Part shown: one piece after another, positions 34,084-42,337 of the stretch
Position numbering within the stretch: the first letter of the stretch is position 1
How the letters are laid out: every line of letters starts with the position of its first letter
Assembly: GCA_946412355.1 (NCBI GenBank)
Contig: CAMKGX010000001.1
Coordinates: 62,001 to 126,000, forward strand
Direction of reading: 5' to 3'
Length of the DNA stretch: 64,000 nucleotides
Origin: an uncultured Clostridia bacterium
GTDB lineage: Bacteria > Bacillota > Clostridia > Oscillospirales > Oscillospiraceae
The notes under the pieces: model-generated
The model's database searches: none
What the model was told of the DNA's origin: nothing
What the model saw: only the letters and a program-made list of their open reading frames with translations
Position numbers and translations under genes: made by a program

Positions 34084-34099
34084 GCAGCCGAAAGGCTGC
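34084..34099 (+). terminator. Hairpin flanking repeat copy 2, left
   Basis: GCAGCC-GAAA-GGCTGC. Same stem as the hairpin at 34306-34321, with a different loop and no T run. Confidence 0.55.
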
Positions 34100-34305
34100 T
34101 CAGATTGTCAAAAAAAGCATCGCAGATTTCGCGCCCGCAGGCGCGAACCCATGAAATCCGAAAAAACTGACGACATGCGCGTCAGTTTTTTCACTTCTCA
34201 GGCTACGAAGTGTGCGAATAGTGCGCCAAAGGCGCGCTATTCGCGCGCGCAGTAGACTGCAATCCCATTGTCAAAAAACGGCATGGCCGTTTTTTGACAG
34301 GCTGA
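34100..34305 (+). repeat. ~206-bp multi-hairpin element, copy 2
   Basis: Over 90% identical by eye to copy 1 at 1173-1376. Most differences fall in loops or spacers, or keep pairing as wobble, e.g. GAATAGTGCGCC-AAA-GGCGCGCTATTC. Ends are the same imperfect inverted repeats. No ORF. Confidence 0.75.
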
Positions 34306-34328
34306 GCAGCCGCAAGGCTGCTTTTTTA
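34306..34328 (+). terminator. Terminator flanking repeat copy 2, right
   Basis: GCAGCC-GCAA-GGCTGC followed by T6. Confidence 0.8.
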
Positions 34329-34365
34329 TTTTGCGGGAAAAACCGTTTGCCATGCTTTCAAACGG

Positions 34366-34394
34366 TTGCCAATGGGTACCAATTATGGTACAAT
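34366..34394 (+). promoter_or_regulatory. Promoter of glgA-glgB
   Basis: TTGCCA, 17-nt spacer, TACAAT; about 100 nt before the glgA start, leaving an untranslated leader. Confidence 0.65.
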
Positions 34395-34494
34395 TACCAT
34401 TGATACAAGGCGCGGTGCGCCATGGAACAGCAATATCCGGTTTCCCCATACAGCGCGGCAAAGCTGCGTAGTGATGAAAAAGGAGATATCCATT

Positions 34495-36234
34495 ATGCCT
34501 ACCAAAAAGACCGCTGAAACGAAAGAAACGGCCCCCCTGACCCCGGAGGTCAACGAGGCCGCCCCCAAGGCCGCGGAAAAGAAGCCCGCCGCCAGGAAGA
34601 CCACGGCCAAGAAGCCGGCAGAAAAGAAACCCGCCGCCAAGAAGGCTGCCCCCAAGAAGGAAAAGGCGGCGCAAGCCCCTGCCCAGGCAGCGGAAGCATC
34701 TGTTGCGCCCGCCCAGCCTGTGGAAGCTCCCGCCCAGCCCGCCCCGGTGGTGGAGGCTCCTGCCGAGCCTGCCATGCCGGAGCCCCGCCGCAGCGTGGCC
34801 TTCATCGGCTCGGAGTGCTATCCCTTTGTGAAGACCGGCGGCCTGGGCGACGTGATGTACGCCCTGCCCAAGGCCCTGATCGCCCAGAACTGCGACGTGA
34901 AGGTGATCCTGCCCCGGTATAAGTGCATCCCCCAGAAGTACCAGGACAAGATGGTGTTCCGGGGCGACTTCTCCATGGACCTCACCGCCGACGGACGGCG
35001 CTACTACGTGGGCATCATGGAGTACGTCTGGGACGGCGTGGTGTATGATTTCATCGACAACGAGGAGTTTTTCAGCTGGGGCAATCCCTACACCAACCTG
35101 GTGGACGACATTCCCAAGTTCTGCTACTTCGCCAAGGCGGCCCTGGCGGCGCTGAACTACATGAACTGGGTGCCCGACATCATCCACTGCCACGACTGGC
35201 AGGCGGCGCTGGTGCCCGTGTTCCAGCAGGCCATGTTCCAGGGCACGCCGGTGGCCTCCGCCAAGTCGGTGCTCACCATCCACAACCTGCGCTTCCAGGG
35301 CATTTACAACACCCAGACCATTAAATATTGGACCAATCTGCCCGACGCCCTGTTCGACTACGCCGTATTGAAGCAGAATTGGGTGGACGCCAACATGCTC
35401 AAGGCGGGCCTGAGCTATGCCAGCATGATTACCACCGTCAGCCACACCTATGCCGCCGAGATCCAGACCCCCTCCTACGGCGAGGGCCTGGACGCCCATC
35501 TGCGCTACCACGCCGGCAAGCTGCGGGGCATCGTCAACGGCATCGACTGCCAGCAGTGGGACACTATGACCGACCCGCTGCTGCCGGTGAACTATGGCAT
35601 CACCGACGCGGTGGAGAAGAAAAAGGCCGACAAGCTGGCATTGCAGGCGGCCCTGGGCCTGGAGCAGGACGAGAACAAGTTCGTCATCGGCCTCATCTCC
35701 CGCCTCACCAACCAGAAGGGCCTGGACCTCATCAACGCCATTATGCCCGCCCTCATGGATGGCAACACCCAGGTGGTGGTGCTGGGCACCGGCGACAAGG
35801 AGTATGAGGACGCCTTCCGCTACTATGAAAACGCCTACAAGGGCAGCGTCTGCTCCAACATCATGTACGATGAGGGCCGCGCCCACCAGATTTACGCCGC
35901 TGCCGACGCCCTGCTGGTGCCCAGCCTGTTCGAGCCCTGCGGCCTGACCCAGCTCATCGCCATGCGCTGCGGCACCGTGCCCATCGTCCGGGAGACCGGC
36001 GGATTGAAGGATACCGTGCAGCCCTACAACGAGTTTACCAACGAGGGCAACGGCTTTACCTTTGACCGCTACGAGGCCGGCTTGCTGCTGGACGCCTGCA
36101 ACCGGGCCAAGACGGTGTATTTCACCGCCCGTGACCGCTGGGACCAGATGGTGGTGCGGGACATGGCTAAGGACGTGTCCTGGGAGAACTCCGCCAAGCA
36201 GTATCGCGACCTGTATCTGGAGCTGAAGCCCTGA
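34495..36234 (+). CDS. glgA: Glycogen synthase with a Lys/Ala/Pro-rich N-terminal extension
   Basis: A 579-residue GT5 enzyme that extends alpha-1,4-glucan from ADP-glucose. Seen: the catalytic core starts near residue 100 (RRSVAFIGSECYPFVKTGGLGDV with the KTGGL substrate loop) and the C-terminal lobe holds EPCGLTQLIAMRCGT. The first ~95 residues are unusual: a histone-H1-like run of Lys, Ala and Pro (KKPAAKKAAPKKEKAA) followed by an acidic Ala-Pro stretch; ordinary GlgA starts at about the IGSE motif. ATG 34495 has AGGAG nine bases upstream. glgB follows 22 nt later; glgC and glgP are not in the window. Confidence 0.92.
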   Translation: MPTKKTAETKETAPLTPEVNEAAPKAAEKKPAARKTTAKKPAEKKPAAKKAAPKKEKAAQAPAQAAEASVAPAQPVEAPAQPAPVVEAPAEPAMPEPRRSVAFIGSECYPFVKTGGLGDVMYALPKALIAQNCDVKVILPRYKCIPQKYQDKMVFRGDFSMDLTADGRRYYVGIMEYVWDGVVYDFIDNEEFFSWGNPYTNLVDDIPKFCYFAKAALAALNYMNWVPDIIHCHDWQAALVPVFQQAMFQGTPVASAKSVLTIHNLRFQGIYNTQTIKYWTNLPDALFDYAVLKQNWVDANMLKAGLSYASMITTVSHTYAAEIQTPSYGEGLDAHLRYHAGKLRGIVNGIDCQQWDTMTDPLLPVNYGITDAVEKKKADKLALQAALGLEQDENKFVIGLISRLTNQKGLDLINAIMPALMDGNTQVVVLGTGDKEYEDAFRYYENAYKGSVCSNIMYDEGRAHQIYAAADALLVPSLFEPCGLTQLIAMRCGTVPIVRETGGLKDTVQPYNEFTNEGNGFTFDRYEAGLLLDACNRAKTVYFTARDRWDQMVVRDMAKDVSWENSAKQYRDLYLELKP

Positions 36235-36256
36235 CGGGGCATAGAAAGGATTCAAC

Positions 36257-38233
36257 GTGTATCCGATTATCCAACGGGACAGCGCGCTTCTGCCCTATGA
36301 GCGGGACATCAACCAGCGGATGGACAACTACCGACGGGTCCGGTGGCAGCTCACGGGGGAGGGCTCCCTCAGCGACTTTGCCAACGCCCATGAATACTAC
36401 GGCTTCCACCATACGGCAGAAGGCTGGGTATACCGGGAGTGGGCCCCGGCGGCGGAGGCGCTGTTCCTCACGGGCGAATTTAACAACTGGGACGCAGAGG
36501 CACACCCTCTGCGTCCCATTGGCCGTGGCAACTGGGAGATCACCCTGCCCCAGGAGACCCTCCACGACGGCAGCCGGGTCAAGACGGTGGTGCGCCATGG
36601 CGGCGAGACTACCTACCACATCCCCCTCTACGCCCGCCGGGTCATCCAGGAGGAGGGCAGCCGGGACTGGGTGTGCGAGGTGTGGGACCCGCTGACGCCC
36701 TACCCCTGGACCGACGGTGGCTTTACCCCCGACGGTACGCCGTTTATCTATGAGGCCCACGTGGGCATGGCCACGGAGGAATATCGCGTTGGCACCTACC
36801 GGGAGTTTGCCGACAACGTGCTGCCCCGGGTGCGGGAACTGGGTTACAACACCGTGCAGCTCATGGCAGTGATGGAGCACCCTTACTACGGCTCCTTTGG
36901 CTACCAGGTGTCCAATTTCTTCGCCGCGTCCAGCCGCTTCGGCTACCCGGAGGAGCTGAAATACCTGGTGAACCGGGCCCACGCGCTGGGCATCGCCGTG
37001 CTGCTGGATGTGGTCCACTCCCACGCGGTGAAGAACACCGTGGAGGGTATCAACTGCTTCGACGGCACCGAGTATCAGTTCTTCCACGCCGGGGCCCAGG
37101 GCAATCATCCTGCTTGGGACACCAAGTGCTTCGACTACGGCAAGCCGGAGGTGCTGCACTTCCTGCTGTCCAACCTGAAATTCTGGCTGACGGAGTACCA
37201 TTTCGACGGCTTCCGCTTCGACGGCGTTACCTCCATGCTGTACCACAACCACGGCCTGGGCAGCAGCTTCACCAACATGAAGATGTATTTCTCCTTGAAC
37301 ACCGATACCGAGGCCGTCACCTATTTGCAGCTGGCCAACGAGCTGATACGGGAGGTGAACCCCCGGGCCGTCACCATCGCAGAGGATATGTCCGGCATGC
37401 CCGGCATGTGCGACCGGGTGGAAGACGGCGGCATCGGCTTTGAGTACCGCCTGGCTATGGGACTGCCGGATATGTGGATCCGGCTCATTAAAGAGCAGAG
37501 CGACGAGGCGTGGAACCTGGATTACATCTGGCACGAGCTGACGGCCCGCCGGGCCGGCACTATCGCCTACGTGGAAAGCCACGACCAGGCCCTGGTGGGG
37601 GACAAGACGGTGATGTTCCGCCTGGCGGACGCCGCCATGTACACCGACATGGACCGGGCCTGCCACAATCTCACCATCGACCGGGCCATGGCCCTCCATA
37701 AGATGCTGCGGCTGCTGACGGCCTCCGCCGGCGGCGACGGCTACCTCAACTTTATGGGCAACGAGTTTGGCCACCCGGAGTGGATCGACTTCCCCCGGGA
37801 GGGCAACGGCTGGAGCCACCACTACTGCCGCCGCCAGTGGAGCCTGGTGGAAAACGGCTACCTGAAATACGGCCAGCTGTGGGCCTTTGACCGGGCCATG
37901 GTGGGCGCGCTTCGGGAGAATGGCGTGCTGGCGGAGCAATACCCCAATTTGCGGCTGCTGCGCCGGGATTGGCATATTCTGGCCTACGAGAGGGGCGGAC
38001 TGGTGTTTGTGTTCAACTTCGACCCCCAGTTCAGCCATGAGGGGGTCATCGTCCCCGTGTCCAACGGCTGCGACCATGAGGTGCTTTTCACCACCGACGA
38101 CCCGGACTTCGGCGGCTTCGGCAACATCGGCCACGAGCCCGTGTCCGCCTTTGTGCCGGGGCAGACCGGCCCGGCCCTGTGCCTGGGCCTGCCGCCCCGC
38201 ACCGCCATGGTGCTGCGGCCCATACAATTATAA
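36257..38233 (+). CDS. glgB: 1,4-alpha-glucan branching enzyme, eukaryotic-type (GH13_8-like)
   Basis: A 658-residue GH13 enzyme making alpha-1,6 branches in glycogen. Seen: an N-terminal CBM48-like domain (REWAPAAEALFLTGEFNNW), the nucleophile Asp in FRFDGVTSM (near residue 319), the acid/base Glu in TIAEDMSGMPG and the third Asp in VESHDQAL. The MLYHNHG and NFMGNEFGHPEWIDFPR stretches look like the eukaryotic/cyanobacterial-type subgroup rather than E. coli GlgB. GTG start at 36257 after AAAGGA. Operon with glgA. Confidence 0.92.
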   Translation: MYPIIQRDSALLPYERDINQRMDNYRRVRWQLTGEGSLSDFANAHEYYGFHHTAEGWVYREWAPAAEALFLTGEFNNWDAEAHPLRPIGRGNWEITLPQETLHDGSRVKTVVRHGGETTYHIPLYARRVIQEEGSRDWVCEVWDPLTPYPWTDGGFTPDGTPFIYEAHVGMATEEYRVGTYREFADNVLPRVRELGYNTVQLMAVMEHPYYGSFGYQVSNFFAASSRFGYPEELKYLVNRAHALGIAVLLDVVHSHAVKNTVEGINCFDGTEYQFFHAGAQGNHPAWDTKCFDYGKPEVLHFLLSNLKFWLTEYHFDGFRFDGVTSMLYHNHGLGSSFTNMKMYFSLNTDTEAVTYLQLANELIREVNPRAVTIAEDMSGMPGMCDRVEDGGIGFEYRLAMGLPDMWIRLIKEQSDEAWNLDYIWHELTARRAGTIAYVESHDQALVGDKTVMFRLADAAMYTDMDRACHNLTIDRAMALHKMLRLLTASAGGDGYLNFMGNEFGHPEWIDFPREGNGWSHHYCRRQWSLVENGYLKYGQLWAFDRAMVGALRENGVLAEQYPNLRLLRRDWHILAYERGGLVFVFNFDPQFSHEGVIVPVSNGCDHEVLFTTDDPDFGGFGNIGHEPVSAFVPGQTGPALCLGLPPRTAMVLRPIQL

Positions 38234-38240
38234 TATAACA

Positions 38241-38270
38241 GCCGCCGGACGTCCTGGGACGTCCGGCGGC
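38241..38270. terminator. Bidirectional terminator between glgB and the YhfC-like gene
   Basis: 13-bp stem GCCGCCGGACGTC / GACGTCCGGCGGC with a 4-nt loop; T-rich flank on the plus side. Confidence 0.75.
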
Positions 38271-38286
38271 TTCTTCACGGCTTTTG

Positions 38287-39081
38287 TTATTCCTTTGCGG
38301 CGTACTGCTGCCACACCCTGTGGCCCAGCACTACGACCCCGGCGGCCATCACACCCACGATGATCTCCTCCACGATGGGGGACAGCCCCGCCTGGGTCAT
38401 CACCGCCGTGACGGCGTCCATCACCGCGTGGAGGGCCACCGCCAGCAGATAGAGGGAGGTTTTGCGCTGCTTCACGGCGAACCACACCATCACACTGAAG
38501 CCCAGATGGGCCGCCACGGCGAAGATACGCTCCACGATGCCCAGCAGGAAGTGCCAGGCGGGGGTGGTGGTCAGGACGGAGAGCTGCGCCTCCATCTGGG
38601 CCAGCTCCGTGCCGGTGAGCCCGGCGGTGAGGGTGTCGATGCCGCCCCGGTTGATGGTGATGGCAAAGGCCAGGTTGGACAGCATGGACAACACCAGGAT
38701 GGCCAGCGCCTCCACGCCGCCGTGGCCGGCGCCGTACATGAGGGCGTTGGCGTCGTTGTCCAGCTTGTTCTTCAGCACCGTGCGATAGGCCACCAGGCGG
38801 CCCGTCTCCTCAAAGAGGCCGGGCAGCAGCCCGCCCAGCAGTGCCATCAGCACCGTACTGGCGGTGATGACGCTGCCCACCGGGGAGGACAGCAGCAGAT
38901 TCACCAAAATGGATTCCAGCCCCACGAAGATGATGAAGATGGCGCAGCCTACGAAAAACGGCAGCGTCTCCGCCTTCAGCCTGCGGCGGAACAGGAGGAA
39001 CAGCCCCACCGGGATGGCCGCCCCGGCGAAGCAACTGATGGCCATACAGGTGATGGCCGCGCTGGATACGTATTGCGGCAT
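38287..39081 (-). CDS. YhfC-family putative intramembrane metalloprotease
   Basis: A 264-residue membrane protein with about seven hydrophobic helices. Seen: GLLPGLFEETGRLVAYR, GAGHGGVEALAIL and ALHAVMDAVTAV, with Glu and His residues placed as in the YhfC/PrsW-like membrane protease group. Start at ATG 39081, eight bases after GGAGGG; the track start at 39105 lies before that SD. Substrate unknown. Single-gene unit. Confidence 0.72.
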   Translation of the reverse strand: MPQYVSSAAITCMAISCFAGAAIPVGLFLLFRRRLKAETLPFFVGCAIFIIFVGLESILVNLLLSSPVGSVITASTVLMALLGGLLPGLFEETGRLVAYRTVLKNKLDNDANALMYGAGHGGVEALAILVLSMLSNLAFAITINRGGIDTLTAGLTGTELAQMEAQLSVLTTTPAWHFLLGIVERIFAVAAHLGFSVMVWFAVKQRKTSLYLLAVALHAVMDAVTAVMTQAGLSPIVEEIIVGVMAAGVVVLGHRVWQQYAAKE

Positions 39082-39285
39082 GATGCAACCCTCCATCGGA
39101 CGCACGGGATTAGTCCGTATATAATATGGGACTATTATACCGTTACCGCCGCCGTATTTCCATACCCACGGAGAAAAATGTTACCGTTTTTTATTGCGGC
39201 GATGGTTGAGAAAGGTATTCCGCCCTTTGTGGCAAGGGATGACGGGACAAGCAGGTCTGCCTAACGCAAATACGACGGTATTCCA

Positions 39286-39735
39286 CCGTAGGGGCGCTTC
39301 ACGAAGCGCCCGAACACGGCAGCATCAACCTCCGAGGGCGGATGAACGGCGCCCGGTATCGATACCAACCGTAGGGCGCGACGACCGCGGCGCGCCGGAC
39401 CCGGTGACGCTGATTGGTAAGGCCGGAGGAATGGTAAATGAGAACGATAAACCGTTCGTAGGGGCGGGGCTCTGCTCCGCCCAAACCCGGTAACAGCAAT
39501 CGGCACAGCAGGTTGAATGGCACCCGGCAGCAAACCATCGCCCTGCCTTCTCCTCGGGGAGAAGGTGGCACGGCCAAAGGCCGTGACGGATGAGGAGGCG
39601 ATGCGCAGAGACATTCAGCATCTATGCGGGCGCTTCGTGAAGCGCCCCTACGCTAAAACCGTGCGCCTTCACAACAGACAGACAAATCTTTTCAGCCCCG
39701 CCGTACAGCGGGCCGCCGAGGGCGTCGGCCCCTAC
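39286..39735. repeat. Cluster of CCGTAGGGGCG-type palindromes (five copies)
   Basis: Copies at 39286-39313, 39369-39398 and 39456-39482 (plus) and at 39626-39652 and 39706-39735 (minus). Each has a conserved GTAGGG(G)CG head joined to a GC-rich palindrome of variable sequence, e.g. GGGCGCTTC-A-CGAAGCGCCC. No gene; the ORFs in the track here are artefacts of high GC content. Confidence 0.65.
39538..39600 (+). repeat. CTTCTCC / GGAGAAGG palindrome repeat
   Basis: CTTCTCCTCGGGGAGAAGGTG, then ACGGCC-AAA-GGCCGTGACGGATGAGG. I recognise this layout as a dispersed intergenic repeat of gut Firmicutes; only one copy is in the window. Confidence 0.55.
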
Positions 39736-39780
39736 AAACAGGTGTGGCATACACTAAAATCACACCTCCCAAGGAGAAAC

Positions 39781-40122
39781 ATCGTAACGGCGGGCGACGA
39801 GGCTCGCTCGGCGGCTGCCGCCGCCGACACGCACGCGCCCTTGCCGACAGTCCACCGGACTGTCGGCATCCCGGCTGACGCCGGGACCGGGCTGTTCGAG
39901 CCTCGTCGCCCTTTATTTCCAAAAACAAAAACACCACCCAAAGGGGTGGTCATCGTAACGGCGGGCTCCTCGGCTCGCTCGGCGGCTGTCGCCGCCGACA
40001 CGCACACGCCCTTGCCAACAGTCCACCGGACTGTCGGCATCGCCGCATCGCGGCGACCGGGCTTTTCGAGCCTCGTCGCCCTTTATTTCCAAAAACAAAA
40101 GACACCCCGAAGGGTGTCTTTT
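39781..40122 (+). repeat. 171-bp tandem duplication built from tRNA-Gly 3'-end copies
   Basis: Two head-to-tail units (39781-39951, 39952-40122). Each starts with CGGGCGACGAGGCTCG or a variant and ends with TTCGAGCCTCGTCGCCC plus TCCAAAAACAAAA, the latter matching the 3' end and trailer of the adjacent tRNA-Gly in inverted orientation. Between them lies GCCGACAGTCC-ACC-GGACTGTCGGC and a second hairpin whose sequence differs between units. No credible ORF. Confidence 0.75.
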
Positions 40123-40127
40123 GTTTT
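40091..40127 (-). terminator. Terminator of the tRNA operon
   Basis: AAAAACAAAAGACACCC / GGGTGTCTTTTGTTTTT with a 4-nt loop; on the minus strand it follows tRNA-Gly at once. Confidence 0.85.
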
Positions 40128-40203
40128 TGGAGCGGGCGACGAGGCTCGAACTCGCTACCTCGACCTTGGCAAGGTCGCGCTCTACCAGATGAGCTACGCC
40201 CGC
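40128..40203 (-). tRNA. tRNA-Gly(GCC)
   Basis: 76 nt with CCA; acceptor GCGGGCG / CGCCCGC, anticodon loop TTGCCAA, T-arm GTTCGAGCC. Last of four tRNAs. Confidence 0.95.
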
Positions 40204-40206
40204 GAA

Positions 40207-40282
<76 letters not shown>

Positions 40283-40286
40283 ATAA

Positions 40287-40363
40287 TGGCGACCAAGATG
40301 GGGCTCGAACCCACGACCTCCAGCGTGACAGGCTGGCGTTCTAACCAACTGAACTACTTGGCC
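40287..40363 (-). tRNA. tRNA-Asp(GTC)
   Basis: 77 nt with CCA; acceptor GGCCAAG / CTTGGTC, anticodon GTC in CCTGTCAC. Confidence 0.95.
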
Positions 40364-40369
40364 ATATTG

Positions 40370-40446
40370 TGGTGGGAACAACTGGACTCGAACCAGTGAC
40401 CCCCTGCTTGTAAGGCAGGTGCTCTAACCAGCTGAGCTATGCTCCC
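40370..40446 (-). tRNA. tRNA-Val(TAC)
   Basis: 77 nt with CCA; acceptor GGGAGCA / TGTTCCC, anticodon loop CTTACAA. First tRNA of the operon. Confidence 0.95.
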
Positions 40447-40478
40447 AAGCGACCGCCGATTTCCGAACGACGAGGGTT

Positions 40479-40507
40479 ATTATACTAAACCATCCGCCGA
40501 TTGTCAA
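40479..40507 (-). promoter_or_regulatory. Promoter of the tRNA Val-Asp-Phe-Gly operon
   Basis: Minus strand: perfect TTGACA (40502-40507), 17-nt spacer, perfect TATAAT (40479-40484), 32 nt before tRNA-Val. Confidence 0.9.
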
Positions 40508-40541
40508 CAGATAATCAGAAAAAAATTTCCCTTTTTCTCAT

Positions 40542-40573
40542 AAAAAACCTGCCGCCCTGTGACGGGCGGCAGG
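40542..40573 (-). terminator. Terminator of the rubrerythrin gene
   Basis: CCTGCCGCCC / GGGCGGCAGG stem with T6 on the minus strand. Confidence 0.85.
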
Positions 40574-40595
40574 TGAGGGGAGAGGTAACGGGCGA

Positions 40596-41138
40596 TCAAT
40601 AGTTCTCCGCGTGGAGCTCGAAGTAGGACTGGGGATGGTTGCACACCGGGCACTTCTCCGGCGCCTTGGTGCCCACCACGATGTGGCCGCAGTTGCGGCA
40701 CTCCCACACCTTGACCTCGCTCTTTTCAAACACCTTCTGGGCCTCCACGTTTTGCAGCAGGGCACGGTAGCGCTCCTCGTGCATCTTCTCGATGGCGCCC
40801 ACGCCCCGGAACTGCTCCGCCAGCTCGTGGAAGCCCTCCTCGTCGGCCTCCCGGGCCATGCGGTCGTACATGTCGGTCCACTCGAAGTTCTCGCCGTCGG
40901 CGGCGCTTGCCAGGTTCTCGGCAGTAGTGCCCAGGGCGCCCAGGGCCTTGAACCACAGCTTGGCGTGCTCCTTCTCGTTCTCGGCGGTCTTCAGGAACAG
41001 GGCGGAAATCTGCTCATAGCCCTCTTTTTTGGCCACGGAGGCGAAGTAGGTGTACTTGTTCCGGGCCTGGGATTCCCCGGCGAAGGCCTCCCGTAAATTG
41101 CGCTCGGTCTTGGTGCCGGCCAGCTTTTTCATATCCAT
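40596..41138 (-). CDS. rbr: Rubrerythrin
   Basis: A 180-residue non-haem iron peroxidase that protects anaerobes from hydrogen peroxide. Seen: a ferritin-like four-helix domain with [17 protein letters not shown] and the paired [11 protein letters not shown] and [25 protein letters not shown] metal motifs, then a C-terminal rubredoxin-like domain with two CxxC pairs ([16 protein letters not shown]). SD AAAGGAG lies eight bases before the ATG. Single-gene unit. Confidence 0.96.
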   Translation of the reverse strand: MDMKKLAGTKTERNLREAFAGESQARNKYTYFASVAKKEGYEQISALFLKTAENEKEHAKLWFKALGALGTTAENLASAADGENFEWTDMYDRMAREADEEGFHELAEQFRGVGAIEKMHEERYRALLQNVEAQKVFEKSEVKVWECRNCGHIVVGTKAPEKCPVCNHPQSYFELHAENY

Positions 41139-41188
41139 CGTACATGCTCCTTTCCATGATGATTCCAGTTTGTACCTCTATCAGATTG

Positions 41189-41217
41189 AGTATACCTTGC
41201 GGGCATCCCAAATGCAA
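41189..41217 (-). promoter_or_regulatory. Promoter of rubrerythrin
   Basis: Minus strand: TTGCAT (41212-41217), 17-nt spacer, TATACT (41189-41194). I see no clear PerR box. Confidence 0.65.
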
Positions 41218-41224
41218 TAGCCTG

Positions 41225-41788
41225 CTAAAAATTTCCAATTACGCCAACTGCCGCGCCGATGGCGATGAATACGATGGGGTGCCAGTCCTTCACCTTGGGC
41301 ACCCACCGGGTCAGCACCAGCACCGCCGCCGCCAGGGCGATGGCGGGCCAGTTGAAAAAGGCGGGGGAGAGGGGCAGCTCCGTATGGAGCAGCGTCAGCT
41401 GGGCTACCCCCAGGCCCGCTGCCGCCACCATGGCGGTGGAGGCGGGGCGCAGGCCGTAAAAGGCGCTGTTGACATACTCGTTGTGCCGGAAGGCCCGCAA
41501 AAAGGCGGCGATGATGAGGATCACCACCACGCTGGGGGTCACCAATCCCACCGTGGCCACCAGCGCCCCCAAGGGCCCCGCGGTGGTGAAGCCCACGTAG
41601 GTGGCCATATTGACGCCTATGGGGCCGGGGGTGGACTCGCTGACCGCCAGCATATCCGCCAGCTGCGCCCGGGTAAACCACCCGGTGCGGTCCGCCATGT
41701 CGTTCAAAAAGGGGAGGGTGGCCAGGCCGCCGCCTACGGCGAACAGCCCGGTTTTGAAAAACTCGTAAAACAGTTGTAACAGTATCAT
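41225..41788 (-). CDS. chrA: Chromate transporter ChrA-type, half 2
   Basis: A 187-residue short-chain CHR domain protein with about five to six membrane helices. Seen: LFAVGGGLATLPFL and SESTPGPIGVNMATYVG, the FGGP-/TPGP-type signatures of the family. Overlaps its partner by 4 nt; the two halves probably form a heterodimer. Role is chromate or sulfate-like anion transport by family, untested in gut anaerobes. Confidence 0.85.
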   Translation of the reverse strand: MILLQLFYEFFKTGLFAVGGGLATLPFLNDMADRTGWFTRAQLADMLAVSESTPGPIGVNMATYVGFTTAGPLGALVATVGLVTPSVVVILIIAAFLRAFRHNEYVNSAFYGLRPASTAMVAAAGLGVAQLTLLHTELPLSPAFFNWPAIALAAAVLVLTRWVPKVKDWHPIVFIAIGAAVGVIGNF

Positions 41789-42327
41789 TTCCGGCCCTCC
41801 TGCAGCGATTGGATGACGATGCCCGCCACCGCCGAGAGCAGCACGTACACCACCGGGGAAAGGCCGGTGAGCAGCGTGGCGGCCAGCACGGCGGCAAAGA
41901 GCAGAGCGCCCCACGCGTCGTGGACGGCGCTTTTCCACAGCTTCACCACCGCGTTGAAAATCAGCACGCACACCACCACCCGGATGCCGGCAAAGGCGTG
42001 CTGCACCCATGCCACGTGGGCAAAGTTGGTGATAAGCCCCGCCAGGGCTGTGATGATCACCAGGCTGGGGAACACCATGCCCAGGGTGGCCACGACGCCG
42101 CCCAACACGCCCCGCTGCTTCTGGCCGATGAAGGTGGCGGTGTTAACGGCGATGATGCCGGGGGTGCATTGGCCGATGGCGAAATAGTCCGTCAGCTCCT
42201 CGTCGGTGGCCCAGCCCTTGTTCTGCACCACCTCCCGCTGTAAAATGGGCAGCATGGCCATGCCGCCGCCGAAGGTCATCACCCCCACCTTGGCAAAGGT
42301 GATAAACAGATTCCATAGTTCTCTCAT
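41785..42327 (-). CDS. chrA: Chromate transporter ChrA-type, half 1
   Basis: A 180-residue short-chain CHR protein. Seen: VGVMTFGGGMAMLPILQ and GQCTPGIIAVNTATFIG in the same positions as in half 2. Starts 10 nt after birA, so the three genes look like one operon. Confidence 0.85.
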   Translation of the reverse strand: MRELWNLFITFAKVGVMTFGGGMAMLPILQREVVQNKGWATDEELTDYFAIGQCTPGIIAVNTATFIGQKQRGVLGGVVATLGMVFPSLVIITALAGLITNFAHVAWVQHAFAGIRVVVCVLIFNAVVKLWKSAVHDAWGALLFAAVLAATLLTGLSPVVYVLLSAVAGIVIQSLQEGRK

Positions 42328-42337
42328 ACTATAATCC

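Noticed and set aside
34237-36255. 672-residue minus-strand ORF opposite glgA
   Set aside because: Antisense shadow of a GC-rich gene; His/Val/Gly-rich composition, no SD, and glgA on the other strand is unmistakable. The same holds for the long antisense ORFs over glgB (36167-38227), glnS (5339-7183), cdaR (9574-11463) and priA (14970-16667).
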